NCBI RefSeq assembly: GCF_012034385.1
Contig: NZ_JAAVJB010000009.1
Span: 1-56,891 of the forward strand
Reading direction: 5' to 3'
Source: Streptomyces spiramenti
GTDB lineage: Bacteria; Actinomycetota; Actinomycetes; Streptomycetales; Streptomycetaceae
Length of the DNA: 56,891 nucleotides
In this document: in pieces, positions 26,626-38,000 of the stretch
How the letters are laid out: every line of letters starts with the position of its first letter
Position numbering within the stretch: position 1 is the stretch's first letter
Made by a program: the position numbers and the translations under genes
The notes under the pieces: generated by a model
Database searches by the model: none
What the model was told of the DNA's origin: nothing
The model's input: only the letters and a program-made list of their open reading frames with translations

Positions 26626-27599
26626 CCCACTTCCTCCTGGTGCGTGTCGGCACCGCGCTGGCGACCATGGCACTGCTCTCGGCCGCGCTGTTCCTGGCCA
26701 CCGACGCGCTGCCCGGAGACGCGGCGGGCACGGCAGCAGGCGCGGACGCCACCGCCGGGGAGCGGGCCGAACTTCGCGAGAGGCTGGGCCTGGACCGGCC
26801 CGTCGTCGAGCGGTACCTGGCGTGGTTGGGGGACTCCCTCACCGGCGACCTGGGCCGGTCCGCCGCGGCCGGGCGGCCGGTGGGGGAGATGCTCGCCTCC
26901 CGCTTCGGGAGCTCGGTGCTGCTGGTGGCGACCGCCGTCGCGTGCATCGCCGTGGCCGCGACGGTGCTCGGACTGCTCGCCGGTCTGCGGTCGGGGCGGC
27001 CGGTGGACCGCCTGGTGTCGTCGGGGACCGTGACGCTCCTGGCACTGCCGGAGTTCCTGCTGGCGACCGCCCTGCTGGCCGTGTTCGCCCACGGCGCCGG
27101 GCTGCTTCCCGCGGTGTCGCTGATCCCGCTCGGCGACAGCCCATGGCAGCATCCGCAGGCACTGGTCCTGCCCGTCGCGAGCCTGTTCCTGGCGGGAGTA
27201 GGGATCGCCACGCGACTGCTGCGGGCTGCCGTGGCGACCGCGGCGGAGAGCCCCGCGGTGGAGCAGGCCCGGCTGTCGGGCGAGAGAGGGCCCCGCCTCG
27301 CCTGGTCCTACGTGCTGCCGGCCGCCGCCCCGGCCGTCCAGGGACTGGCGGTCACCACCGCCGGCCTGCTGGGCGGCAGTCTGGTGGTGGAGACCTTGTT
27401 CAACTACCCCGGCGTCGGCAGTGAGCTGGCGCGGGCCGTCGCCTACCGGGACACCGCCGTGGTGCAGGGGTTCGGCCTGGCACTCGCCGGGACCGCCCTC
27501 CTGGTACTCCTCCTCGGTGACCTCGTGTCGGGCCTGCTCGACGTGCGGTCGCGTTCCGCGTCCGCCACCGGCCTCCGCGGCGAGCGGAGGCTCAGGTGA
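26622..27599 (+). CDS. ABC transporter permease (DppB/NikB-like)
   Basis: GTG at 26622 overlaps the stop of the binding protein. The 325-residue protein has an N-terminal membrane segment (VRVGTALATMALLSAALFLA), a periplasmic section with the family motif RERLGLDRPVVERYLAWLGD and SLTGDLGRS, then five membrane helices. The EAA loop that contacts the ATPase is around ESPAVEQARLSGERGPRLAW, and the FNYPGVGSELARAVAYRD block follows. It forms the channel with the next gene product. Confidence 0.88.
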   Translation: MTHFLLVRVGTALATMALLSAALFLATDALPGDAAGTAAGADATAGERAELRERLGLDRPVVERYLAWLGDSLTGDLGRSAAAGRPVGEMLASRFGSSVLLVATAVACIAVAATVLGLLAGLRSGRPVDRLVSSGTVTLLALPEFLLATALLAVFAHGAGLLPAVSLIPLGDSPWQHPQALVLPVASLFLAGVGIATRLLRAAVATAAESPAVEQARLSGERGPRLAWSYVLPAAAPAVQGLAVTTAGLLGGSLVVETLFNYPGVGSELARAVAYRDTAVVQGFGLALAGTALLVLLLGDLVSGLLDVRSRSASATGLRGERRLR

Positions 27600-28417
27600 C
27601 CCGCTCCGGGCCGCGGCGGCTGCTGCTCGTGCTCCTGGTTCTTCTCACCGCGCTGGCGCTGATCGGGCCGTGGCTGCCGTTGTCCTCACCGACGGAACGG
27701 ATCGCCGCGCCCTTCCAGCCTCCGGGCGCCGGCCACCTGCTGGGCACGGACTTCCTGGGACGGGACGTCCTCGCGAGGACGGCACACGGAGGGCGCACCC
27801 TGCTGCTGCAGGCACTGGCGGCGACCGCGCTGGGCAGCGCCGTGGGGCTGCTGATCGGAACCCTCGCCGGCCTGGCCCGCCGCGGACCCCTCACCTGGCT
27901 GCTGCGGCTGGTCGACGGCGTCGCGGCCGTCCCGGGTCTGCTGGTCGTCCTGCTGACAGCCGCGGGCAGCCCCGGCAGCGACCTCGCCGTGCTCGTCGCG
28001 GTGACCCTGGTCAGCGTCCCGTTCTCGGTGCGCGTCATCGGCACGGCCACCGCACGGCTCACCGAACTCGGCTACGTGCGGACGGCGCTGGCGCGCGGCG
28101 ACGGCAGACTCGACGTGGCCCGGCGCGACATCCTGCCCAACATCGCCCGCGAGGCCTGGGCCGAGGCGGGGCTGCGCTTCATCGCGGCCACCCAACTCTG
28201 CGCCACCGCCGGCTTTCTCGGCCTCGGTGCCCCCGCACCCGAGGCCAACTGGGGCCGCCTGGTTCGGGAGAACGCAGCAGGAGCCGCCGCCCAACCCTGG
28301 GCGACGCTTGCCCCGGCCTTCCTCCTGGTGCTGCTGGCCCTCGGCACCACGCTGCTCGCCGACCGCCTCACCGCACCCGCCCGTCCGCAGCACCCCCCGC
28401 AAAGGACTCCTTCGTGA
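27596..28417 (+). CDS. ABC transporter permease (DppC/NikC-like)
   Basis: GTG at 27596 overlaps the previous stop. A 273-residue protein with the DppC-type N-terminus: one membrane helix, then HLLGTDFLGRDVLARTAHGG, the hallmark of the family. Five further helices follow, with an EAA-type loop around GYVRTALARGDGRLDVARRD. It is slightly short for the family but complete. It pairs with the preceding permease; the ATPase gene overlaps its stop. Confidence 0.88.
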   Translation: MTRSGPRRLLLVLLVLLTALALIGPWLPLSSPTERIAAPFQPPGAGHLLGTDFLGRDVLARTAHGGRTLLLQALAATALGSAVGLLIGTLAGLARRGPLTWLLRLVDGVAAVPGLLVVLLTAAGSPGSDLAVLVAVTLVSVPFSVRVIGTATARLTELGYVRTALARGDGRLDVARRDILPNIAREAWAEAGLRFIAATQLCATAGFLGLGAPAPEANWGRLVRENAAGAAAQPWATLAPAFLLVLLALGTTLLADRLTAPARPQHPPQRTPS

Positions 28418-29856
28418 ACCTCGTCGACGTCACACGGCTGGAGCTGACCTCCGCCGACGGCGTGGTGCTCGCCGACTGCTCGCTGACGATCCGCCCGGGG
28501 GAGCGGGTCGGCCTGGTGGGCCGCTCCGGGTCCGGTAAGACCGCCTTGGCGCACGCCCTGTTCGGACACACCAGGTCAGGGATCACCCGCACCGGAGGTT
28601 CGGTCCGGGTGGCCGGCCACGACCCCTTCACCACCGCCGGGGCGTGCCGGGTCCGGGGCCGCGCCGCCGCCTACGTGCCGCAGGACTGCGCGAGCGCCCT
28701 GCCCGCCGAACGACGGGTCGGATGGGTCCTGGACCGGGCCGCCCGACGGGCGGGCGTGCCGCGGGACGGGCTGCCGACCGCCCGTGAGGCGGTCATGGGC
28801 GACCTCGGGCTCGACCCCGGCCTCGCGCGGGCCTTCCCGCACCAGATCTCGGGAGGACAGGCGCAGCGCGTCGCGCTGGCCACCGCCCTGCTGGCCGGGT
28901 CGGAGCTCCTCGTGCTGGACGAACCCACGAGCGGCCTGGACGCGCGGGCCGCGGCCGAGCTGGTCCGGCTGCTGCGCCGAGGGGCCGGCGCGGTCGCGAT
29001 GCTGCTGATCAGCCACGACCACGACATCGTCGCCGAGCTGACGACCCGCCGGCTGACCGTGGAGGCGGGAAGCCTCGGGGACGGCCCGCTCGACGGCCTC
29101 GACCGGCCCGGACCCCCGGCCCCGGAACCTCTCGCCGCGGTCCGCCTGCCCGCGGAACCGCCCCGTCCGGCCGGCGCCCCCCTGCTGCGTGCGGAGGGGG
29201 TCACCGCAGGCCACGGGGGCGAGCCGGCGCTGCGGGGGACCGACCTGGACCTGCGTGCGGGGGAGTGCGTGGCCGTGGTGGGGCCGTCCGGAGTGGGGAA
29301 GACGACGCTGGCGCGGGTGCTCGCGGGCGGCTTGGTGCCGGACGCCGGTCGGCTGTGGCTGCGGGAGGAGCCGTGCCCCTGGCCCGTCACCCGCCGACGC
29401 GGCGGGGACCGGCTGCTGGTGGCCCACGTCGACCAGGACAGCCGTGGTGCGCTCAACCCGCGGGAGACCGTCGCCGTCGCGCTGCGACGGGCGCGCCGCG
29501 CGGCCCTGCGGTGCGGCCTCGTTCCGGAGCCCGCGGCGGAGCTGTTGCGGGCCGTCGCGCTGCCGGCCACGGCTGCCGGGCGACTGCCCGGTGAACTCAG
29601 CGGCGGGGAACGGCAGCGGGTGAACCTGGCGCGGGCCCTCGCGGCGGCACCGCAGGTGCTGCTCTGCGACGAGGTGACCGCCTCGCTCGACCCGGAGACC
29701 GAGCAGCGGGTGCTGGCGCTGCTGGCGGAACTGCGGATCGAGCGAGACCTCGCGGTCCTGCTCATCACCCACCGCGCGGCGGTCGCCGCCACCGCCGACC
29801 GGGTGCTGGAGCTGCGTCACGGCCTGCTGGTGCCGCCCGCCCGCTCCCGGGACTGA
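28414..29856 (+). CDS. Fused double ABC ATPase (DppD-DppF-like)
   Basis: GTG at 28414 overlaps the permease stop, with AAAGGA upstream. The 480-residue protein holds two nucleotide-binding domains. The first (about 5-225) has Walker A GRSGSGKT, signature SGGQAQRVALA and Walker B ELLVLDEPTSGLD. The second (about 250-475) has Walker A GPSGVGKT, signature LSGGERQRVNLARAL and Walker B VLLCDEVTASLD. Each has a switch histidine (LLISHDHD, LLITHRAA). Most Dpp/Nik systems encode these as two proteins, so the fusion completes the importer in four genes. It powers uptake of the substrate of the 25111 binding protein. Confidence 0.9.
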   Translation: MNLVDVTRLELTSADGVVLADCSLTIRPGERVGLVGRSGSGKTALAHALFGHTRSGITRTGGSVRVAGHDPFTTAGACRVRGRAAAYVPQDCASALPAERRVGWVLDRAARRAGVPRDGLPTAREAVMGDLGLDPGLARAFPHQISGGQAQRVALATALLAGSELLVLDEPTSGLDARAAAELVRLLRRGAGAVAMLLISHDHDIVAELTTRRLTVEAGSLGDGPLDGLDRPGPPAPEPLAAVRLPAEPPRPAGAPLLRAEGVTAGHGGEPALRGTDLDLRAGECVAVVGPSGVGKTTLARVLAGGLVPDAGRLWLREEPCPWPVTRRRGGDRLLVAHVDQDSRGALNPRETVAVALRRARRAALRCGLVPEPAAELLRAVALPATAAGRLPGELSGGERQRVNLARALAAAPQVLLCDEVTASLDPETEQRVLALLAELRIERDLAVLLITHRAAVAATADRVLELRHGLLVPPARSRD

Positions 29857-29936
29857 GCGACCGTCGCCGCCTGCCCCGGCACGCGGGCGGGTCGGGGCAG
29901 ACGTGTGGCGGCCTGTGTCATCGGCGCGAAGCGCCC

Positions 29937-30199
29937 CTACGCCGGGGCGCCTCCGCCGGGTGGGGGGCCGCCCGCGAGCTCGATGGCCCGGGCGGGGCAG
30001 CGGTCCACCGCGTCGCGGACGTCGTCCAGTTCGCCGGGGCCCGGGACGGGTGAGAGCAGCACCACCAGGCCGTCCTCGGTGCTCTGGTCGAAGACGGTCT
30101 CCGCCGCCAGCACGCACTGGCCCGAGCCGATGCAGGCGGTGCGGTCCACGAGGACGCGCGCGGCGGCCCCGCCCGGCGGGGCGGGCGACGCCTCCGGGG

Positions 30200-30203
<4 letters not shown>
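29937..30203 (-). CDS. 3Fe-4S ferredoxin
   Basis: An 88-residue ferredoxin starting at GTG that overlaps the stop of the ligase gene. RVLVDRTACIGSGQCVLAAE supplies two cysteines and DAVDRCPARAIEL a third. The second position of the usual CxxCxxC reads glycine, which leaves three ligands, as in the [3Fe-4S] ferredoxins that serve actinobacterial P450s. The P450 at 47198-48424 is the obvious partner. The coelibactin cluster of S. coelicolor also contains a ferredoxin near the ligase gene. Confidence 0.85.
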
Positions 30204-31918
<1,715 letters not shown>

Positions 31919-31999
31919 GCGTCCTCTCCGCGGTGGGTGCGGCGGGTGTGGTGGGAGTCGGTGGCATCCCTCGGCGTCGTGGGACTAGGTTAAGGTACT

Positions 32000-32014
32000 T
32001 GAACATGATTGTCA
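32000..32014. promoter_or_regulatory. Zur/Fur-type box 3
   Basis: TGAACATGATTGTCA, 13 of 15 positions of the Zur-type consensus including the central ATGAT. It lies 82 bp from the ligase start and 42 bp from the NRPS start, so one site can repress both divergent operons. Confidence 0.75.
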
Positions 32015-32055
32015 TTTGAAATACTGTCGGCTGGGCGAGGGAGGACTGGAAGCTC

Positions 32056-35000
32056 GTGAACGACGTACCTGCACCCGACCGTGTACGACCGGGGGAGTCG
32101 GAGGTGCTCGCGGCAGTGGCCGCGGCGTTGGGGATCCCCGCGGAGGAACTGGGCCCGGAAACAGACCCGTTCGACCTGGGGATCGACTCCCTGGCGCTGA
32201 TACGCCTCACTGCCGCCTGGCGGCGGCAGGGCGTCGCCATCGGGTACGAGGAGCTGGCCGAGGCGGCGACTCTCCGCGACTGGGTTTCCGCTCTTGCCCA
32301 AGCACCCGCGGCGCCGGCAACACAGGCGAACTCGAAGGCGGTGCCCGCACCCGCCGAGGTGCCGGAACGGGCCCTCCCGGAGGAACCGGCCAAGGACACG
32401 GAGGCCTTCCCGCTCGCGGCCATGCAGCACGCCTACTGGATCGGGCGCCAGGACGACCAGCCGCTGGGCGGCGTGGGCGCGCACTTCTACGTCGAACTCG
32501 ACGGCTCCGCAGTCGACCCCGACCGGCTCGCGACGGCGGTCACCGCCCTGCGCCGCCGCCACGACATGCTCCGGGTGACCGTGCTCGACGACGGACGCCA
32601 GCACACCCGAGCCGCACCCGCGCAGCCCGCCGTCACCGGCCACGACCTCACGGCCCGCACCGCCGCGGAGCGCGAGCGCGAACTCACCCGGCTGCGCGAC
32701 CTCGGGACCCACCGGCGCATGGACCCCGAGCAGGGCGAGGTCTTCGACGTGGCCCTGACCCTTCTCCCCGAGGGCCGCACCCGGCTGCACCTCGACCTCG
32801 ACATGGTCGGGGCCGACGCAGCCAGCATGCGCGTCGTCCTGGCGGACCTCCGCCACCTCTACGAACAGCCGGAGGTGCCGCTGCCCGAACCGGGCACCAC
32901 CTACCGCGACTACCTCCGGGAAACCCGGGAACGCCGCCGGGAAGACGTCGCGTCGGCACGGGAATGGTGGCGCGGCCGGCTGGAGGGTCTCAGCGCCCCG
33001 CCCCGCCTCCCCACCGTGGCCGACCCGCTGGACCCGGCCGCCCGCGACCCGCACCACCACCGCACGGTGCGCCACCACCACCACCTGTCCGCCGAGCGGA
33101 AGCAGTTGCTGCTCGACCACGCCAGGCGACACCGGCTCACGCCCACCGCGGTGCTGGCCACCGCCTTCGCCGAGACCCTCGCGGCCTGGAGCGCCGAACC
33201 CCGCTTTCTCCTCAACCTGCCGCTCTTCCACCGCGACCTGGCTCACCCGGGCACCGAACTCCTCGTCGGCGACTTCAGCAGCTCCGTCCTGCTGGACATC
33301 GACCTGACCCGCCCGCAGCCGTTCGCGGACACCGCACGCACCGTCCAGGCCGAACTCCGCCGCACCATCGCGCACGGCGCGTACTCCGGCGTCGACGTGC
33401 TGCGCGACCTCTCCCGTGCGTCCGGCGGCGCCCCCGTGCTCGCCCCCGTCGTGTACACCAGCGCCCTCGGCATGGGAGAGGTCTACGACCGCCCGGTCCG
33501 CGAGACGTTTGGCGAGCCGTCGTGGATCATCTCCCAGGGTCCGCAGGTCTGGCTGGACGCCCAGGTCACCGAACTCGACGACGGCATCCTGCTGAACTGG
33601 GACGTCAGGGAGAGCCTGTTCGCTCCCGGTGTCCCCGCCGCCGCGTTCGACGCCTACCGCTCACTGGTCGAAGGACTCCTCGACGACGAGCAGGCCTGGA
33701 CGCGGCCCGTCGGCTCCCGACTGCCCGCCGAGCAGGCCGCGGTCCGCGACCGGGCCAATGCCACCGACACGGCCGTCGCGCCCCGACTGCTGCACGAGGG
33801 CTTCCACCGGGCCGCCGACGCACAACCCCGGGCCGTCGCGGTGATCGACGAGACCGGGCAGCCCCACACCTACCGGGAACTGCGGGACCGCGCCGGCCGC
33901 GTCACCGCGCTCCTCCTCGCCTCCGGGGTGCGACAAGGCGACTCGGTCGCCGTCCGTCTTCCCCGCGGCGTCGGCCAGGTCGCCGCCGTGCTGGGCGTCC
34001 TCGGCGCCGGTGCCTGCTACGTGCCCGTCGGCACCCACCAACCCGCCGACCGGGCCACTCGCGTCCTGCGCGCCGCGAAGGTCGCGGCCGAGCTGACCGA
34101 CCGCCCCGCGGCGGGAACCCCCGACGGCTCCCACCAGGTCCTCGCCCTCGCGGACGCCGCCGCCCACGAGCCCGCGGCGCCCCTGCTCGACCACCCCGGC
34201 ACCGACACCGCCTACACCATCTACACCTCGGGCTCCACCGGCGTGCCCAAGGGGGTCGACGTCTCCCACGGAGCGGCGATGAACACCCTCACCGCCCTCA
34301 ACGACCGGTTCGCCGTCGGAGCGGAGGACCGCGGGCTTGCGCTCGCGGAACTCGACTTCGACATGGCGGTCTACGACCTGTTCGGCCCGCTCTCGGCCGG
34401 CGGCTCGGTCGTCCTGGTGGAAGAGGCCGCCCACCGCGACCCGCAGCACTGGGCGAAGTTGATCCGCGAGCACGGGGTCACGCTCGTGAACTGCGTGCCG
34501 GCGCTGCTGGACATGACCCTCACCGCCGCCGAGGCCGACCCCGCGGGCATCGGCGGGAGCCTCCGGCTGGTCCTGCTGGGCGGCGACCGGGTCGGGCCCG
34601 ACCTCTTCGGGCGACTGCGCGCGCTCGCCCCCGCGGCCAGGTTCGTCGCCCTCGGCGGGATGACCGAGGCGGCGGTGCACTCCACCGTCCACGAGGTCGA
34701 CCACACCCTGCCCGACGGGGCGCCCGTCCCCTGGGGCGTCCCGCTGCCGAACATGCGGGCCCGGGTGGTGGACGCCCGCGGCCGGGACTGCCCCGACTGG
34801 GTCCCGGGCGAACTGTGGCTCAGCGGCGCCGGGCTCGCCGACGGCTATCGCGACGACCCGGAACGCACCTCCCGCGCTTTCGTCCACCACGGCGGCAGGC
34901 GCTGGTACCGCACCGGGGACCGCGCCCGGTACCACGGCGACGGGACACTGGAGTTCCTCGGCCGCGTCGACCACCAGGTCAAACTCCGAGGCCACCGCAT

Positions 35001-38000
35001 CGAGCTCGGTGAGGTGGAGGCGGCGGTGACCGGTCGGCCGGACGTCGCCGGCGCGGTCGCGCTGCTGACCGCCGGCCCGGTCCAGCTCGCGCTGGTCGTC
35101 GGGGGTGTCACCGACACACCACCGCCCGCCGTGGACGCGTTGCGGGAGGAGCTGACCCGAACACTGCCGGGATACATGGTCCCCACCCGCATCGAGGTCG
35201 TCCCCCTGCTGCCGCTGACCGCCAACGGGAAACCCGACCGCCGACGGGCCGCGCAGCTCCTCGCCGATTCCGCGCCCACCCCCTCCGTGACCCACCAACC
35301 CCCCGTGGGCTGGGCCGAGACGACGCTGGCCGAGGTCTGGTCCCAGCTGCTGGGCGCCACCCTGGTGGGCCGCGACGACGACTTCTTCACCCTCGGCGGC
35401 GACTCGCTGCTCGCCACCCGCACCATCGCGGCTCTCCGCGAGCGGGGCGCCGGCGGGGCCCGGGTCGCGCGCCTGTTCACCCTGCCCCGGCTCGCCGACT
35501 TCGCCGCGACCCTCACCCGCGGTGCGAACCGCGAACAGTCCCTCGGCGCCGGCGACACCGCCCGCCGCCACGAACCGTTCCCGCCGACCGACGTGCAACG
35601 CGCCTTCTGGATCGGCCGCGACGACCGGCTGCCGCTCGGCGGGGTCGGCACCTACCACTACAGCGAGTTCGACGGGGCCGACGTCGACCTGCCGCGGGTC
35701 GAACACGCCTGGCACCACCTCGTCGCGCGCCACGAGATGCTCCGCGCCGTCTTCGACGACGACGGCCGCCAGCGCATCCTTCCCGACGTGCCGCCCTACA
35801 CCATCGCCGTGACCGAGGTCGACCCCGGCACCGACCCCACCGCGGCGCTCGACGCGCTGCGGCACGAGTCGTCCCACCGACGCCTCGACCCCACCCGCTG
35901 GCCCCTGTTCGACCTGCGCGCCGTCCGCTACCACCGCGACGGGCAGACTCGCACCCGCCTCGCCGTCGGACTCGACTACCTGGTGCTCGACGGAGCGTCC
36001 ATCATGGCGCTCTACGCCGAACTCGACGCGCTCCACACCGACCCCGCGACGCAGCTGCCGCCCGTCGACATCTCCTTCCGGGACTACGTCCTCGACATCG
36101 TCCCGGAACGCGCGGCCGTCGAACGGGCCCGCGCCTACTGGCTGCGCCGGCTCGACGACCTGCCCCCCGCCCCCGAACTCCCGCTCGCGGGCGACCCGGG
36201 AGCCGTCACCCGGCCCCGGTTCACCCGCCGCGACCGCCCCCTGCCCGCCGACCGCTGGCAGGCGATCCGCGACCGCGCACGCACCGAGGGACTCACCCCG
36301 TCGGTCGTCCTGCTGCTCTGCTACGTCGAGGTACTGGCGTCCTGGAGCGACCAGGACGGCGTAACGGTGAACCTCACCCTGTTCAACCGGCTGCCGGTCC
36401 ACCCCCACATCGACCGCCTGGTCGGCGACTTCACCTCGGTCTCCCTCATCGGCCACCGGCCCCGCCCCGGCGAGAGCTGGCTCAAGGCGGCGCACCGGCT
36501 CCAGGCAGTGATGGGTGAGGACCTGGACCACCGGGAGGCCTCCGCCATCTGGCTCATGCAGGAACTCGCCCGGCGCACCGGCACGGTGGAGGCCGCGATG
36601 CCCGTCGTCTTCAGCAGCACCGTCGGGGTCGGCGACCGGGCGACCAAGGACCTCAGCGGATCTTTCCCCGCCAAGGTCTTCGGCATCACCCAGACGCCCC
36701 AGGTCATGCTCGACAACCAGGTGACCGAGTCCGCCGGCGGCGTCATGGTCAGCTGGGACGCCGTGGAGGACCTGTTCCGCCCCGGCGTCCTCGACGCCAT
36801 GTTCGACGCCTACTGCCGCATGCTCCACCGGCTCGCGGACGAGCCCTGGAGCGACGGCCCCCTCCCCGCTGTGCTGCCGCCCCGGCACCCGGCGGCCGAG
36901 GAACCGGCGGCGGCCGACCGGCCCACCGCCGGTCCGCTCCACCTCGACGTGCTGCGCCACGCCGGGACCGACCCGGAGCGGGCCGCGCTCATCACCTCCG
37001 AGGGCCGCACCGTCGGCTACGGGGAGCTCGCCCAGCGCGTCTCCCTCCTCACCGGCGGGCTGCTGCGGCACGGTGTCCGCCCCGGGGACACCGTCGCTCT
37101 CCGACTCCCCGTCGGCGTCGACCAGGTGACGGCCGTTCTGGGCATCCTGGGTGCGGGGGCGGCGTGCCTCCCCCTGCCGTACGCGGCGGAGGAGGCCGTC
37201 GAGCCGCCGGCCGGCGCCGCCCTCGTCGTCACCGACCTCCGCCCCGGTTCACCGACCGGACCCGCACACCTCCGTCCGGACGAGCTGACCCGCGGGGCGG
37301 ACCCCGCCCCGCCCGTCGCGTCGGACCCGGACGCCCCGGCCTGGGTCCGGCTCACCGCGGACGGACCGCTCGTCTTCGGGCACGCGGCCGTGGCCGACGC
37401 CCTGGCCGAGCTGCGCGACCTCCTCGCGCTCAGCGCCGACGACCGCGGCCTCGCCCTGTCGCCACCCGACACCGCCGGGGCCGTGCTCGACCTCTTCGGC
37501 CTGCTGGGCACCGGCGCCTCCCTGATCCTGCCGAACACCACGGAGCAGGAGGACCCCGCGGCGGCGGCCCGGCTCGGCGCCCGGCACCGAGCCACCGTCT
37601 GGAACGGAACGCCGCTGCAACTGGACCGCCTGCTCCCGCACTCCGGCGCCGACCCGGCCGTACGCATCGCCGCGGTCTCCGGCAGCAGGGTCGGCCACGA
37701 CCTCCCCGCCCGCCTCCGCGCACGGTTGGGTGCCGGCCTTCGGACGGTCACCCTCGCCCCCGTGCCCGGCACGCCGCTGTGGGGCCTTGCCCACGAACCG
37801 CCGGCCACGCGGCCCGACGGCGGTCTCCCGGCCACCGCGGGCCGCCCACTGGGCGGCGTCCGGTACCGGGTCGCCGACCCGGCAGGACGGGACCGCCCCG
37901 ACTGGGTGTCGGGCGAGCTGTGGCTGGCCTGGCCCGCACACGGCACTCCGCAGGGCACACCGCCCGAACGGCTCACGACGACCGACGGCACCCGCTGGTA

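Noticed and set aside
27421..29856. An 811-residue ABC protein
   Set aside because: The first 330 residues are a shadow of the two permease genes. The GTG at 28414, overlapping the permease stop, is the real start.
31982..32003. Iron-box-like sequence (CTAGGTTAAGGTA) beside Zur-type box 3
   Set aside because: It matches only one half of the DmdR/IdeR iron box (about 12 of 19 positions by eye) and no full box was seen at the other promoters. Zinc control explains all four sites better.
33661..37071. Long minus-strand open frame opposite NRPS 1
   Set aside because: The translation is Gly/Val/Arg-rich with no domain and mirrors the coding frame. This is normal for high-GC NRPS genes.
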